Source of the DNA: an uncultured Ruminococcus sp.
GTDB taxonomy: Bacteria > Bacillota > Clostridia > Oscillospirales > Ruminococcaceae
Reading direction: 5' to 3'
Length of the DNA stretch: 64,000 bases
Assembly (NCBI RefSeq): GCF_947301925.1
Contig: NZ_CAMYUE010000002.1
Coordinates: 468,104 to 532,103 of the forward strand
Shown here: one piece after another, positions 39,601 through 49,946 of the stretch
Position numbering within the stretch: position 1 is the stretch's first letter
How the letters are laid out: every line of letters begins with the position of its first letter
The notes under the pieces: generated by a model
Database searches by the model: none
Told to the model about the DNA's origin: nothing
What the model saw: the letters and a program-made list of their open reading frames with translations, nothing else
Made by a program: the position numbers and the translations under genes

Positions 39601-41853
39601 ATAATTCATTATGTGGTGAAGAATGATGTTTGACTGTTCGGAAACATCAGCATTGCTGTCGTTTTCCTCCGGAATCAATTCAATGTTGCTGATATAGTTC
39701 TTTTTGTTTTCCCCGTAATAAATGGCATAGAATCCCCATACATTCTTGCAGATTAGTTTGTCGCTTCCACACGGTATCATATCCACGCCTTGTGTAATAG
39801 CAGCAAGCTTGCCAAATTCTCTAAATTTACTCTCAATTTCGGAGAATTTGAGTTCTTCAAGGTAGTTTATAAGATCACGGAAGCTGAAAATGATATAGTC
39901 ATTCCTCGCAATGATCTTTTCAAGCATTGCCGGATTATACGCAGGCACAATAACTTCCGATGACTTGGCACTATCAAGGAAATCAGAGTCGGAAATGATA
40001 TTGAAGATATTAAGAATATAGCCTATCTTGTTCTGGACAGCACTGGTATACCCTGAATAATTCTTCGTTATGGTTTCAAGTAAGTCTGTATAGTTAGTTA
40101 TCAGTTCATTCATGGATGCAATTGAACTAAAAAATCCATTTTCGAGTACATCCTCAGTCCATTTTGAAAATGACTGATGAAGCAGGGCAAACTCATTAGC
40201 AAAGCATTCCTTAAAGGTCTTATTTACTGCGCTTGAATAGTTTGAAAGAATCTTGCAACGGATACTTTCAAGCTTTATGAAAAATTCATCTTCACATTCG
40301 CTTGCAATAAGCTCGTCCATATTACTACAAGTGGTAAGGAGAGGCGCTTCCGGAGATATACCATTCTGTTCATTAGTACAGAGATGCCTTAGAAGTGAGA
40401 AAGCGTTTTTCCAGTTAGCATAAGGAGAAAAGCTCCACTTCACCTCTGTTTTTTTCTTTTCGTTCTCGGATTCTCCAACATTAAGTATCTCAAACTTGAT
40501 CTCGGAGTCTACGCCCCACTTATTGATAGTTTTTAATTTTGATTTTATATAATCAAGGTTATCAGTAAGAAATGGATCGGTGTCATCACAATAACGGACG
40601 CTAATATTGGAATTTACAAGCCCCTTATCTTTGATATAGTCAAGCATACCGCCCATATAAGTACAGATGTTGTCGAAATGGGTACTGAGTGATGTATCAT
40701 CATCGTCATCATCGGAGGAAGTACAGTTTGATAAGCGGATAGCTGTAACGGTGACCTCGGTTGTAAGCGGATCATGATCGAATCTTTCTCTGAACCGTAG
40801 CCATGAATAAATTAGCATTTCAAGATAAACTGTAAGAGGTTCGCCCTTGACTTTATATACCTTTTCTTTTGGCGGCTTCGGCTCATCATCAATGGCGAGA
40901 TCAAGTATATTTGATACGATACCGAAATCAGTCTCCATAAACTTCTGACGGTTTTCGTTTATTTTCTTATTGTCAATGAACTCTGCCAGCGAAGAACGAA
41001 ACTCTGAAAAAGTGCTAAACCCTTCAAACGGAGCTGTTTCGTCGATTCCGTTATCTTCTGCAAATCGATCAAGTTTTTTGCTTAGACTTGATCTTTTGGC
41101 AGAACTGATGGTCAGAGCATTGTTTATAAACTGGTATGCGCTTGAAATGTATTTCAAAGGCTTCTTGGTAGGCTTTTTGATGTTTGTTCTGATAGATGGA
41201 ATGCCCCAAAACTGCTGTAAAGAACCGTAAATGTGTTCAACAAGCCCATCAAGGGTATCTATATCATGGTTGTTGAGATCATCTACAAACCGGCTGAGTT
41301 GCATTGCATCAATGTTGATATGACGGAAAAGGTCTTTGTAAACATTGTTGATACAGTTGCTACTCTTTTCTGTGTCAGAACTAAAATCACTCAGCAGATC
41401 GGTGAACCATATACTGAAATCCTTTTTAAGGCGTTCAACTATATCATTCATTGAGATATGTGTAAAGTCCTTCAAACTTCCTCTGTCAAGTGCGGTTTCA
41501 GCACCCATTAGCAGGAACAGAGTTGTACCTGTAACAGAAGCGGCAGCTTGATTGCGGAAGAAAGTCAGCGGTTCATTTTTTGCATAGCCGTTATCACGGA
41601 GATACTCAAGAGCAGGTACCCACTCCGGCTTATTCTTTTCCATAAAGAATGTCAATTTACTATATTCAAGATTTGATATGAATCTCAGACCACTTTTGGA
41701 TGAAAAGTGCTTACAAATCTCCATGTATATTACAGGAGTATCGAAGTCCTCCAGTTTGAGCAGATAGGTTCTATCTGGAACTTTCATCTGATTTTCGATC
41801 ATGTTGATGATCTCGTTTATCAGCTTTTTCAACTTAATCTGCCTCACTTTCAT
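36619..41853 (-). CDS. sspH: SspH/DptH-like HerA/FtsK-type ATPase, 1744 aa
   Basis: C-terminal Walker A LLINGNSGCGKTYCIQGLL, Walker B PFILVMDEAQNLDHGEKSPSAKILTEGRKFGISGWYATQ; position after F and G genes. Confidence 0.75.
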   Translation of the reverse strand: MKVRQIKLKKLINEIINMIENQMKVPDRTYLLKLEDFDTPVIYMEICKHFSSKSGLRFISNLEYSKLTFFMEKNKPEWVPALEYLRDNGYAKNEPLTFFRNQAAASVTGTTLFLLMGAETALDRGSLKDFTHISMNDIVERLKKDFSIWFTDLLSDFSSDTEKSSNCINNVYKDLFRHINIDAMQLSRFVDDLNNHDIDTLDGLVEHIYGSLQQFWGIPSIRTNIKKPTKKPLKYISSAYQFINNALTISSAKRSSLSKKLDRFAEDNGIDETAPFEGFSTFSEFRSSLAEFIDNKKINENRQKFMETDFGIVSNILDLAIDDEPKPPKEKVYKVKGEPLTVYLEMLIYSWLRFRERFDHDPLTTEVTVTAIRLSNCTSSDDDDDDTSLSTHFDNICTYMGGMLDYIKDKGLVNSNISVRYCDDTDPFLTDNLDYIKSKLKTINKWGVDSEIKFEILNVGESENEKKKTEVKWSFSPYANWKNAFSLLRHLCTNEQNGISPEAPLLTTCSNMDELIASECEDEFFIKLESIRCKILSNYSSAVNKTFKECFANEFALLHQSFSKWTEDVLENGFFSSIASMNELITNYTDLLETITKNYSGYTSAVQNKIGYILNIFNIISDSDFLDSAKSSEVIVPAYNPAMLEKIIARNDYIIFSFRDLINYLEELKFSEIESKFREFGKLAAITQGVDMIPCGSDKLICKNVWGFYAIYYGENKKNYISNIELIPEENDSNADVSEQSNIILHHIMNYVRTFPSRIDGLNVAFVSPTEIQYVVEGINKVTNELEKKKVNATIHLKVICFGGSKNVSGYLKYWLNNYMNKERTVTLKTYLQYISRDKFENELPGLLHNQDICFIYDILQTENVQFDQYLSSDKQELEYQVNCQFPMTFIPDTISSSHDYKRKVNISQLQFIVSKAYTQLTNKVMQPNAVDSQYKVMQVLELQSKQNALLKIAHDCCRWVVCEDRAIDKELLNADDNRRIIGFTTGEGCFGEYNVTVSARYDLLEDIKAMLKQRLIGKFTNWSMARAETSAEYCVNLTESFDGSRILKALNPYDYEIHNFLAYALTVKILGIDQPDNGKYVLRSLINLDNYQHWFKNNETRPDFMLIEIPNNDDIADTGKPLDVSVKIIECKMSVNVEGYYDEAVGQVSAAMSSFSQYWNEHNNGIDRRYWFTQLYRAIVFSKLSLDDNDPKYTAINSKIYNILSGEFNIHWQGEVFAFDLKGDDDNTEQNNDGTFDINVHTYGQTSIQKMLLPRDDGETVEYIEIDQNTNSDEEEEEYVEESETSTGIIFTGTGDTHESPNTFSSGDVEEPVNPEVSDNTDISISTESSDPTTPDSNSTTQTEPTITSTEDSDTPSVSDEASEKKTIANVRIWLGSDMKNGEKIYWEFGNKSLNNRHLLINGNSGCGKTYCIQGLLMSAARQGISSVVFDYTGGFTNSKLDPVFKQELADKIEQRVVKAVKIPINPFKKGDIQIDEDIFVPEEDIDVASKIAEIMTSVYKFGDQQKSAVYSAVLNGLRTYGDNMSFQHLASELESLDNNYSKTVLSKIQPFIDMNPFAADDNFGWEAIRDSEKGTVYVMQLAGYGRDVQVLLTELMLWDIWSFCSKTGDETKPFILVMDEAQNLDHGEKSPSAKILTEGRKFGISGWYATQFMKPQLSDDEIQRLQQSGQKLYFCPPDDGVDTVAKNLDTTPQGKKDWAARLKKLRKGECVTSGSMIKNEKWTVYPPKVIKVPSMQERLDNE

Positions 41854-43369
41854 ACGGGTTTTCTACGATAGATGTCGCATCAGAAAGGTCACGCAGGAAA
41901 CCACAGTTTTTGAGCTTCTGAGCAAAGTCAGATTTGTTCATTTGCAGGAATGTTACGTTTGACTGATAGGGAGCTTTGTTTTCTGAGACAGCTCTTGCGT
42001 AATGTTCCGGCGAAATCACAATTTCAAAATGCTCATAGAGCATATCAAGGAAATTGTCAAAGGTTACTTTTTTTTCGACAGGTATGAGCGACATTACAAG
42101 GAATTTTAGTATCTCTTCGGGAAGTGTATACCGCATATCCGGTCCGTTCATAGGAATAATCATACCCATATTTTTACCGAGTTTTCTTATAACCTTAATG
42201 GTGTCATCGGAAGCTCCCTTCCTTCTCTTGTTGATTTTATCTTCATCATCATGAGGATAGAAGTATGCTATGCCTTTGTCGATGTATTTGGTAAAGCTTT
42301 CTTCATTCAGAGAGAAACAGTGATGAGCAAGTTTTTTGACTTCTGCGTGTTCTTTTTTGTCCGGCTCACAGGTATCTATTAGCCAGACTGAGCCTGCTGT
42401 TTCACTACCTTTTGCAGCAATAGTTATCATCATTCGGAAAATTTGAATCACAATTCCATAGGAAAGCAAATCAAGTTTCTCCATTGGCTGGATACGGTTG
42501 TCAAGGAAGGTAGTTAGCTCGGACACAGTATACTTGTCCCTGTACTCATAATCAAGAGGGATAGCTTTCATGGTTTTCCGGACTGCTGGTTTATCTGTAT
42601 CACGATCATAGAAATCCATTTCATCTTCCCATTTTTGCTGTATGTACTCACTTATCTTACTAAGCTGAGGAATTCCTGAGAGCATCATCCTTATCTGCTT
42701 TTCAAGAAGTTCCTTTTTATCACATTCTGCGTTATTGAGAGCGTGAAGAAGATGAAGATAGTATATTTCTCCGCCTCTTGCCATATATGTATAACTATTG
42801 AAGTCAAAGGAATTATCGGTAGAAACACTGTCAATCGAAGCTCTTTCCCTGTGACCTTTTCTCGCAAGTGATTCAGGAAACAGAACTTCAGGACATACAG
42901 GAAGCAGATTCTTGTTAAACCATGAACGACCGGCATTTTCAATGCTGAATCCGTATAGAATATTCTGTAATACGAAAATTGCCTCCTTATCTTCCAGCTG
43001 TGTAGATTCCTGTTCAATGTTATCGGTTATTATCTTAACACATTTCTTATATGCTTCATCATCAATGGCAGACTTGGTATCAAGGCGGCTGTTATCAAAG
43101 AAAATAAAACGCTTAAGTCCCATGTTTGAAATAGGAGTGTATTCGATCATGTGGTCGTTTACTTTATCACTAATAATAAACATTTCGTTAGTAGACTGCG
43201 AATTATCATCGACAATACGTTTTTTCGACATGGCAATTTGTAAAAACTCTGCCAAGTATTCATAACGTGTCTGCTGAGGTTTAATTCTGTGTCCGAATAA
43301 TAGACTCTGTATAGAGCAGTCATTTGCATCAGGGGTTAGAGCACCCTGTGGAAACAATTCATAGAGCAT
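41834..43369 (-). CDS. sspG: SspG/DptG-like protein
   Basis: 511-aa protein between DptF-like and DptH-like genes, overlapping the latter by 20 nt; mostly positional. Confidence 0.6.
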   Translation of the reverse strand: MLYELFPQGALTPDANDCSIQSLLFGHRIKPQQTRYEYLAEFLQIAMSKKRIVDDNSQSTNEMFIISDKVNDHMIEYTPISNMGLKRFIFFDNSRLDTKSAIDDEAYKKCVKIITDNIEQESTQLEDKEAIFVLQNILYGFSIENAGRSWFNKNLLPVCPEVLFPESLARKGHRERASIDSVSTDNSFDFNSYTYMARGGEIYYLHLLHALNNAECDKKELLEKQIRMMLSGIPQLSKISEYIQQKWEDEMDFYDRDTDKPAVRKTMKAIPLDYEYRDKYTVSELTTFLDNRIQPMEKLDLLSYGIVIQIFRMMITIAAKGSETAGSVWLIDTCEPDKKEHAEVKKLAHHCFSLNEESFTKYIDKGIAYFYPHDDEDKINKRRKGASDDTIKVIRKLGKNMGMIIPMNGPDMRYTLPEEILKFLVMSLIPVEKKVTFDNFLDMLYEHFEIVISPEHYARAVSENKAPYQSNVTFLQMNKSDFAQKLKNCGFLRDLSDATSIVENPYESEAD

Positions 43370-43383
43370 GAGATCACCTGCTT

Positions 43384-45168
43384 TCAGTTATCTTCTATCA
43401 CAAGATTATCTTCAACGATTATTTTGAGTTCGACAGGTTTGTCAGTATTATTGACAATAACCGAGATTTCGCCTTCATCCGCCTCTTCCTCAGAAAGCTT
43501 TTTCAGCATTGCTTTCAACTTTGACAATCCGTGGGTGAGGGAAGGATTTGAGATAGTTGAGATCATTCCATTAGCAATTTCACCGAAGTAAATGACCATA
43601 GGCAGGGAAAGCTTGAAAGAAATATCCGATCCGAGCTGAAGATCAACTTCCTGTTTTGAACTGCTATCTTCAAAGTCAGCATTAAATGCCGTTCCTTTCA
43701 CCTTGAAGTTCGTCTTTTTGAAACTTCCAGTCGTTATCATAACACTCTGGAAGTAATCATCGTTTCTTTTGATAGTCAAAGGAATATCCCGTGCCATTTT
43801 AGATGATGTGCCTGTCATTTCAAGATACAGTGCATCCGTTATCGTGCTGCGAAGGTCATTGATAAGCTTACTTGACACTTCGCTATTTTGTATCCTAATG
43901 TATGTGTTATATCCGACACCGAACAGTTCATCATATAGGGGGAGATACTTGTTGTCCTGCGGATTATTCTTCGGATCGCCAAAGAAAATGAAAACTCGCC
44001 TTATTGCTCTGCGGTATTCAAAATCATTCGTGTTAAACTCGTTATCCTTATCGTCTATGTTCAAATGACGTTTAGCAAACATTCTATGCTGCTCGCTTAC
44101 AAGTTTTCCAACTTCTGCCGGAATATCTGAAAAATCACCGGTCACAAAGAGCTTATAGTCAACGTCAAGACCTCTGGTATCGAGTTTCAGTTCTTTTGCA
44201 TAAGCGATACCCTGAATCTGATCAGCATTGTCAATCTCTTCAATACCCTTATAACCGAAGAAAAGATTGGAGAAAAGATATTTGAACTTAACAGAATCCT
44301 TATAGCTTGCTTTAATATCATTGCAGGTGAGATTACCTGTAAAGGCAAAACTGAGCTGAGATAGAATCTGACGTATCGTCATACGCTTATCGTTCTCGTA
44401 AAGATAACGATAGAACGCTTCGACTGCTGAAGTTACTCTGTCCTGATACTTTCTTATCTGATTTACATTAAAGTATATCGGACATTTGTTGCATTTGGGG
44501 CAAGCTTCACAATCTTTCCAGAGTTCTGCTGAGAGCAACTTGCTCATGATGTCTCTTGCAAAGCTGACATTATCGACTCTTGCCATGTTTATCATCAGGA
44601 ATTGACAATCACCGACAAAAATCATTTCATTTTTATTCTCATCGAGTTGATCAAGAAGCCGTGTTTGAAGAGCAATCTTCTCACTCTCATCAAAAGCGAT
44701 GCCTTGAGCTTTGCACTGCTCTTCTCTTATAAGTTCAAGACATTTGAGGAGCGGCCCTGTATTGGAGATTATTATAGAAGATTTGTTATTATTAGGTGCA
44801 TCAAGAGCTTTCCAACAAAAAGCGATCTGCTTATCTTCCGGAAGTTCACTCATGTCCTTGACTGCATAGAGATTGATACTGCCGTTATCATACTCCTTTT
44901 CAGGTTCAAGGGAAGAGTTTTCGTCAAGGAAGCCGAGCTCCTGCAGGATCTGAACAAGAATGCTGGTTTTACCGTCACCGGCATGACCTGTAAGAACAAC
45001 AGCAAGATGCTCGCCTGAACTAATACGTTTAGACAAGTATTTACCGAGATTTCTTTCTATCTGTATCTTTCTGAAAAAAGGCGAATTAACCTGTGATTCT
45101 GCAAGAGCAGCTATAGTATCACTGCTTGCATTATTCATCGAGTTCAGATAATCAACAAATGGATTCAT
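43384..45168 (-). CDS. sspF: SspF/DptF-like ATP-binding protein
   Basis: VVLTGHAGDGKTSILVQIL Walker A; CEACPKCNKCPIYFNVNQIR Cys cluster as in DptF-type proteins. Confidence 0.75.
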   Translation of the reverse strand: MNPFVDYLNSMNNASSDTIAALAESQVNSPFFRKIQIERNLGKYLSKRISSGEHLAVVLTGHAGDGKTSILVQILQELGFLDENSSLEPEKEYDNGSINLYAVKDMSELPEDKQIAFCWKALDAPNNNKSSIIISNTGPLLKCLELIREEQCKAQGIAFDESEKIALQTRLLDQLDENKNEMIFVGDCQFLMINMARVDNVSFARDIMSKLLSAELWKDCEACPKCNKCPIYFNVNQIRKYQDRVTSAVEAFYRYLYENDKRMTIRQILSQLSFAFTGNLTCNDIKASYKDSVKFKYLFSNLFFGYKGIEEIDNADQIQGIAYAKELKLDTRGLDVDYKLFVTGDFSDIPAEVGKLVSEQHRMFAKRHLNIDDKDNEFNTNDFEYRRAIRRVFIFFGDPKNNPQDNKYLPLYDELFGVGYNTYIRIQNSEVSSKLINDLRSTITDALYLEMTGTSSKMARDIPLTIKRNDDYFQSVMITTGSFKKTNFKVKGTAFNADFEDSSSKQEVDLQLGSDISFKLSLPMVIYFGEIANGMISTISNPSLTHGLSKLKAMLKKLSEEEADEGEISVIVNNTDKPVELKIIVEDNLVIEDN

Positions 45169-45180
45169 CAGCTATCCCTC

Positions 45181-46329
45181 CTAATCCAATTCTCTTAATG
45201 CATTTATCAGAGAATCTATATCATCTTTCGTATTAAAATAGCCTATACTTATGCGGACAGTACCTCCGTTACCCTCAGTGCCGATAAGACTATGCACATA
45301 CGGAGCACAGTGGTATCCGCTCCTTACAGCTATATCAAAATCATTATCAAGTATTTCTGCAAGTTCTTCTGGACGATAGTCACAGTGCGTAATTGAAATA
45401 ATTGAAATATGGTTTTCTCTGTGTTCCGGCAAGTATAGTGTAACAGAAGAAAGCTCTTCGAGTTTTTCAACAGCATAATCTGTCAGTTCTTTTTTATGTG
45501 CGTATATGGTTTTTACGCCTATATTACTTATCCATGAAAGAGAAGCATTCAGCGCAGAAACAGATACAATATCATGACTTGCCGGTTCATAAAGATCGGG
45601 CATTTGCTCTGGCATATCAAGATTGAGCGAATCTGAACCAGTGCCTCCCGTCAGAAATGTTTTCAGCTTAACACTGCTGTTATATATAAATCCGCCTGTA
45701 CCAAAGCTCCCATAGAGATTCTTGTGTCCGGCAAATACGATAAAATCAGTTCTCTGCAATGAAAGATCAATAGGGACAAGTCCAAGCGACTGTGAAGCGT
45801 CAAGTATGTTTACCGCTCCGTATTCAGCGGAAGCATTGAATATCACATCAATCGGTAAAACATTGCCTGTGACGTTGCTTATATGGTTTACAATAACAAC
45901 ATCTGGATGCTTAACAATGAACTTGTTTTGCATGGTTTCGACATCAAGTTCCTGAGTTTTCTTGTCAAAGGGAATCATCTCAATACTGAATCCGTAAATG
46001 TCTGCAAGTTTTTTAAGAGGACGTGCAACAGCATTATGCTCAAACGGAGTAATATATATAGTGGTATTTGGAGTGTATTCAAGTCCGTTCAGAACAATGT
46101 TCATTGCAATAGTTGCAGACGGAGATAGTATTACATTGTTCTCATTGCTTATGTTCACAAGCTTTGCAAGTGCAACTCTTGTGCTGCGGATAATTTCCGA
46201 AGCCTGCCTTGCAGTCCTGTATGTTCCTCGTCCGGCATTTACAGCATAGTTTCTCTGACATTCATTAACTGCTGTATATACGATTTCCGGCTTCGGATAA
46301 GTTGTAGCTGCATTGTCAAAGTAAATCAT
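45181..46329 (-). CDS. sspA: cysteine desulfurase (SspA/DndA/IscS-like)
   Basis: MIYFDNAATTYPKPEIV, FAGHKNLYGSFGTGGF (PLP Lys), AVRSGYHCAPYVH catalytic Cys; Met at 46329 chosen as start. Confidence 0.92.
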   Translation of the reverse strand: MIYFDNAATTYPKPEIVYTAVNECQRNYAVNAGRGTYRTARQASEIIRSTRVALAKLVNISNENNVILSPSATIAMNIVLNGLEYTPNTTIYITPFEHNAVARPLKKLADIYGFSIEMIPFDKKTQELDVETMQNKFIVKHPDVVIVNHISNVTGNVLPIDVIFNASAEYGAVNILDASQSLGLVPIDLSLQRTDFIVFAGHKNLYGSFGTGGFIYNSSVKLKTFLTGGTGSDSLNLDMPEQMPDLYEPASHDIVSVSALNASLSWISNIGVKTIYAHKKELTDYAVEKLEELSSVTLYLPEHRENHISIISITHCDYRPEELAEILDNDFDIAVRSGYHCAPYVHSLIGTEGNGGTVRISIGYFNTKDDIDSLINALRELD

Positions 46330-46388
46330 TACGCACTTCCTAAATATTATTTTGCGCACCTCTTTATACTTTGATTGTTGCGTGCGCT

Positions 46389-49300
46389 TTACAACTGTTC
46401 CAGTTCTTTTTTCAGAAGTTTCAGAAGAACTGCAACACGCTCTTTGGCGGTGATTGCTTCTCCGTATTCTTCAAGGTGTGACTCAATATTGTTCATAGCT
46501 GTTTCAGCAATTCCTGAGATTTCAGTATTAGTGATGTTGTTTTCGTAAACCTTTCCGCCGTATTCGAGCGAAAGGGTGATCGTGCTGTCTTTATCAGTAT
46601 CGACTTCTTCCATAGTAAAGCTTTCTACGGTATCAATATATGATTTTATATCGGTCAAAAATGTTGTAACGAGCTGATCGTTCCAGTCTTCTATGGCAAG
46701 CATGGTCACACACTTTGCAAGTTCGGAAATAACGTCATTATCATCAAATGATGCATTTTCCTTAATGAAGTGAAGAAATCCGTTGATTTCAGAAGAGAAA
46801 ATATGCGTTCTCGTGGTTTCCTGTAAGGAGTTATACCAGTCCTGCATTATTGAAGACAAACTGCCTTTTATGGTTCTGTCGAATATACGTTTTGCCTTGT
46901 CAACAAGATATGACTTTGTTTTAGTAATAAAAGAATTATATTCCTCGGCAAAAGCACGAATACTATCGAGTGTATGTACATAATCATTCTCACTGTCAAA
47001 ATACTTAGGAATATCTATGAATAAGAAAGCGTGAGGGTTAATATCATACTGCAAGAGCTGTGCTTTGAATTTCAGCATTTTCTGCTGAACAGGTGTCGGT
47101 GCTTCATCATTGTAACTCATCGTATGGTCTCTGGTAAACTTAGACAATCCTCTGAACCATGTCTGAAGAAGTTCGGATGCAAATGCACACTTGTTATTTA
47201 CAGTTGATGGACCGACCTGAGAGAAAATTGAGATGATACCCTCAAGATACGTTTCCTTTTCCTGTGTTCCTTTTTCTACATAAAGGGTATAGTTTTCAGG
47301 AGCGACTTCTATCTGTGACAAGGTATCACCATTTATCGGAATCTCTTTTCCCTTGAATGACAGTACGACAGCATCCTGGTTCTTACGAAAACACCAAGCA
47401 AGATATACTGGAATAGTTCCTTTTTTCATGCCATAAGGTGAATTGCAAAGGGTTCTGTAAATGATTTCAAACGAAGCTGGTTCGTTTTCTGCTTCTTTTA
47501 TTGAAGTGTTTATAGCGTTTATTATTGCATTAAGACATTCATCATCAGAAGAATTGCTATTGCTCAGCTGTTTTACCATTATTGCTGAGCGAAGAATGCT
47601 GACTTCCGGACCATAACCCTCCATTATCGGAATTTCGTCCGTATGTGACAATATCCAGTCAATCGTTTTAGCTCTTGCCTTGCGAATCTGAGCAGAAAGC
47701 CTGTTTTTGTTGATCATCTCGTTGTTGATGTCAGGCGTGGCAGGATATACACGATCGCAGATATTTGAAAGTTCACGATTTAATAGAAGCGGCTTTGTTA
47801 TTTCGTCAAGGCATTGTTCTGAATTATAATAAGCTGCGACCGGATTGGACGGAGAGTAGAGTTGATCTGCAATCTCTCTTATGGTTTTGAACAGATCATA
47901 TTTGTATACAGCGAGTTCTTCTCTGAAATGATCGTCTGTGTCCGTATTCTGTTTTTCAAGGAGACACGCAGCTTGGTATTCGTTTAATAGATCATTATGC
48001 TTCCATACTTCCGTTACGCATACCACTACGCTTTCATCAAGACCGAGTTTGTGTAAGTGATCAGCGATATTATGTGTGTCATCTTCACTATCGGAAATAA
48101 GATAAATCAATAATCCGTCAGCAGTGCCTTTCAACTCATTAAAATCGCCGGTGTATTTCCAGAAATCAGAAGCCTCCATAAATTCTGTTACAAAGTAACG
48201 CTGAATGTGCATCTTTGCGTTGTGCTGCCTCGGAAGTATGAACGGAGTTGAATATGCTTCTTTAAGTGTGTGCGGACGGTCAAGTTTTACAAGACCTTGT
48301 TCGATAAGGTTTTGTATATTCTTCTTTATATCAACACCGTTGGCGGTCAAAAACTCATAGATACCGTCTCTACGCCTTGTTATGATGTGAAGTGAAGCAA
48401 GGGAATCAACGATATTGCGATAAATATCATCACTATAATTCGATGCTGCTTTAAGGTTTATGTCTGTCGCTTCAAATACATCGCTTGAAATGATCTTACA
48501 AACAGCGAGTATTTTGACTAACTTTATCTGCTCTTCATTTTCACATTTTCTAATTGCTGACTGTGTTTTCGCCCAAATACTGTGTATTTTCGGATTAAAC
48601 ACTTCGACACGAAAAAGTTCAGCAAAATAATCGTAAATCCATTCAGGAGTTAGCAGAGCACATTCTTTTTTGATAGGATACTGAGCTAAAAAGCTCTGAA
48701 AAGAGTGCTCTTCTGATTGAGAGAGAAATGTGAACAGGGTTCTTTCGTTTTGTCCGACAAGTTCACTGATATGAATAAGTGCGAATACGCTTAACGGATG
48801 TATAGGAAAGCACTTCTTCTCAAGTATCTCTGTATACATTGTGTCAGATAGTTCACTGAAAATGCCTGTCATCTGACAGAGCTGTGTAACGCTTGAAAGA
48901 TCATCTTTATGCTTGTTGTAAAACTTCTCGAACTGATCACCATGAGTTATTGCATTAGATACAAGCTCGTAGGATTGCTCAGATGAAGCTATAAAGTATA
49001 CTTTTTTGAATCTACCGTCAACCGTTCTGAAACTGTCACTTTGTGAATAATCGAGTATTTCTTTGTGAGTTATGCAACATAGGTGCATTTTATTGCTGCG
49101 TACAGCCATTTCTGCGAAATCCTGAATCAGTTTAAGGTTCTGCATATTTGCCATAGCAGCTGATGATTCAAGGAATTTGCTGAATTCATCGAATATTATA
49201 TATACACCGCCGAAAGATTTCTGCTCTATCAATGCATCACAAACCTGTTCGTACATTTTGACAACGTCAGTATTCTGCAATGGGTTAAAGCTTGCGCCAT

Positions 49301-49943
49301 TGCTTACTACGGGGTAAATCTCGCAAAATGTCTGATAAGCAGAAGCGGAGCATTTATTGAGCTGATCCTTAAAGTCTGAAAGCTTTATTTTTCTGATATG
49401 AAGCTCTTTTTTGAACAGCTTTATCGCATTTTCAAAATCTTTTTCCCAAGTTTTTATCATTCTGAGGGCAGAATCAAAGTATGTTTCCGGGAAAAAATCG
49501 TTCAGATCATTTCTTTCGAGTGCTTCACGCAGTGCAATAATAAATGACTGATTGATGTCAGTGTGATTGCTGTTTATTATTATAGGAATATAAGGCTTGT
49601 TCTTACCATGAAATACATTTAGCAGCTCACCAATCGAGCTGTCAGCAGCAGAGAGTTTATGTGTCAAATCAGCAATTACAGGTCTATCAGCAGAATGAGA
49701 CAGTATAGCAGAAAGAACAAGAAGCAGGTGTGACTTACCACGTCCGTAAGGACCGATCAGCACAGTTGCATTATCTTCATTGTTATTATCACTGCAAACA
49801 GCATTAAGATAACGTTTGAGTATGGAGAGCGATTGTGTAGTCGGAATATATCCTCTTAATTTATCTTCCTTATTCAGGTCATACTGCAAATTTACAGAGG
49901 TCTGGAAATTATTATCAGCGCCAATAAATTTGTTGTACTTCAT
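46389..49943 (-). CDS. sspC: SspC-like (BrxC-like) P-loop ATPase, 1184 aa
   Basis: VLIGPYGRGKSHLLLVLSAIL, VYIIFDEFSKFLES; adjacent to DUF4007 gene. Confidence 0.8.
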   Translation of the reverse strand: MKYNKFIGADNNFQTSVNLQYDLNKEDKLRGYIPTTQSLSILKRYLNAVCSDNNNEDNATVLIGPYGRGKSHLLLVLSAILSHSADRPVIADLTHKLSAADSSIGELLNVFHGKNKPYIPIIINSNHTDINQSFIIALREALERNDLNDFFPETYFDSALRMIKTWEKDFENAIKLFKKELHIRKIKLSDFKDQLNKCSASAYQTFCEIYPVVSNGASFNPLQNTDVVKMYEQVCDALIEQKSFGGVYIIFDEFSKFLESSAAMANMQNLKLIQDFAEMAVRSNKMHLCCITHKEILDYSQSDSFRTVDGRFKKVYFIASSEQSYELVSNAITHGDQFEKFYNKHKDDLSSVTQLCQMTGIFSELSDTMYTEILEKKCFPIHPLSVFALIHISELVGQNERTLFTFLSQSEEHSFQSFLAQYPIKKECALLTPEWIYDYFAELFRVEVFNPKIHSIWAKTQSAIRKCENEEQIKLVKILAVCKIISSDVFEATDINLKAASNYSDDIYRNIVDSLASLHIITRRRDGIYEFLTANGVDIKKNIQNLIEQGLVKLDRPHTLKEAYSTPFILPRQHNAKMHIQRYFVTEFMEASDFWKYTGDFNELKGTADGLLIYLISDSEDDTHNIADHLHKLGLDESVVVCVTEVWKHNDLLNEYQAACLLEKQNTDTDDHFREELAVYKYDLFKTIREIADQLYSPSNPVAAYYNSEQCLDEITKPLLLNRELSNICDRVYPATPDINNEMINKNRLSAQIRKARAKTIDWILSHTDEIPIMEGYGPEVSILRSAIMVKQLSNSNSSDDECLNAIINAINTSIKEAENEPASFEIIYRTLCNSPYGMKKGTIPVYLAWCFRKNQDAVVLSFKGKEIPINGDTLSQIEVAPENYTLYVEKGTQEKETYLEGIISIFSQVGPSTVNNKCAFASELLQTWFRGLSKFTRDHTMSYNDEAPTPVQQKMLKFKAQLLQYDINPHAFLFIDIPKYFDSENDYVHTLDSIRAFAEEYNSFITKTKSYLVDKAKRIFDRTIKGSLSSIMQDWYNSLQETTRTHIFSSEINGFLHFIKENASFDDNDVISELAKCVTMLAIEDWNDQLVTTFLTDIKSYIDTVESFTMEEVDTDKDSTITLSLEYGGKVYENNITNTEISGIAETAMNNIESHLEEYGEAITAKERVAVLLKLLKKELEQL

Positions 49944-49946
49944 TCA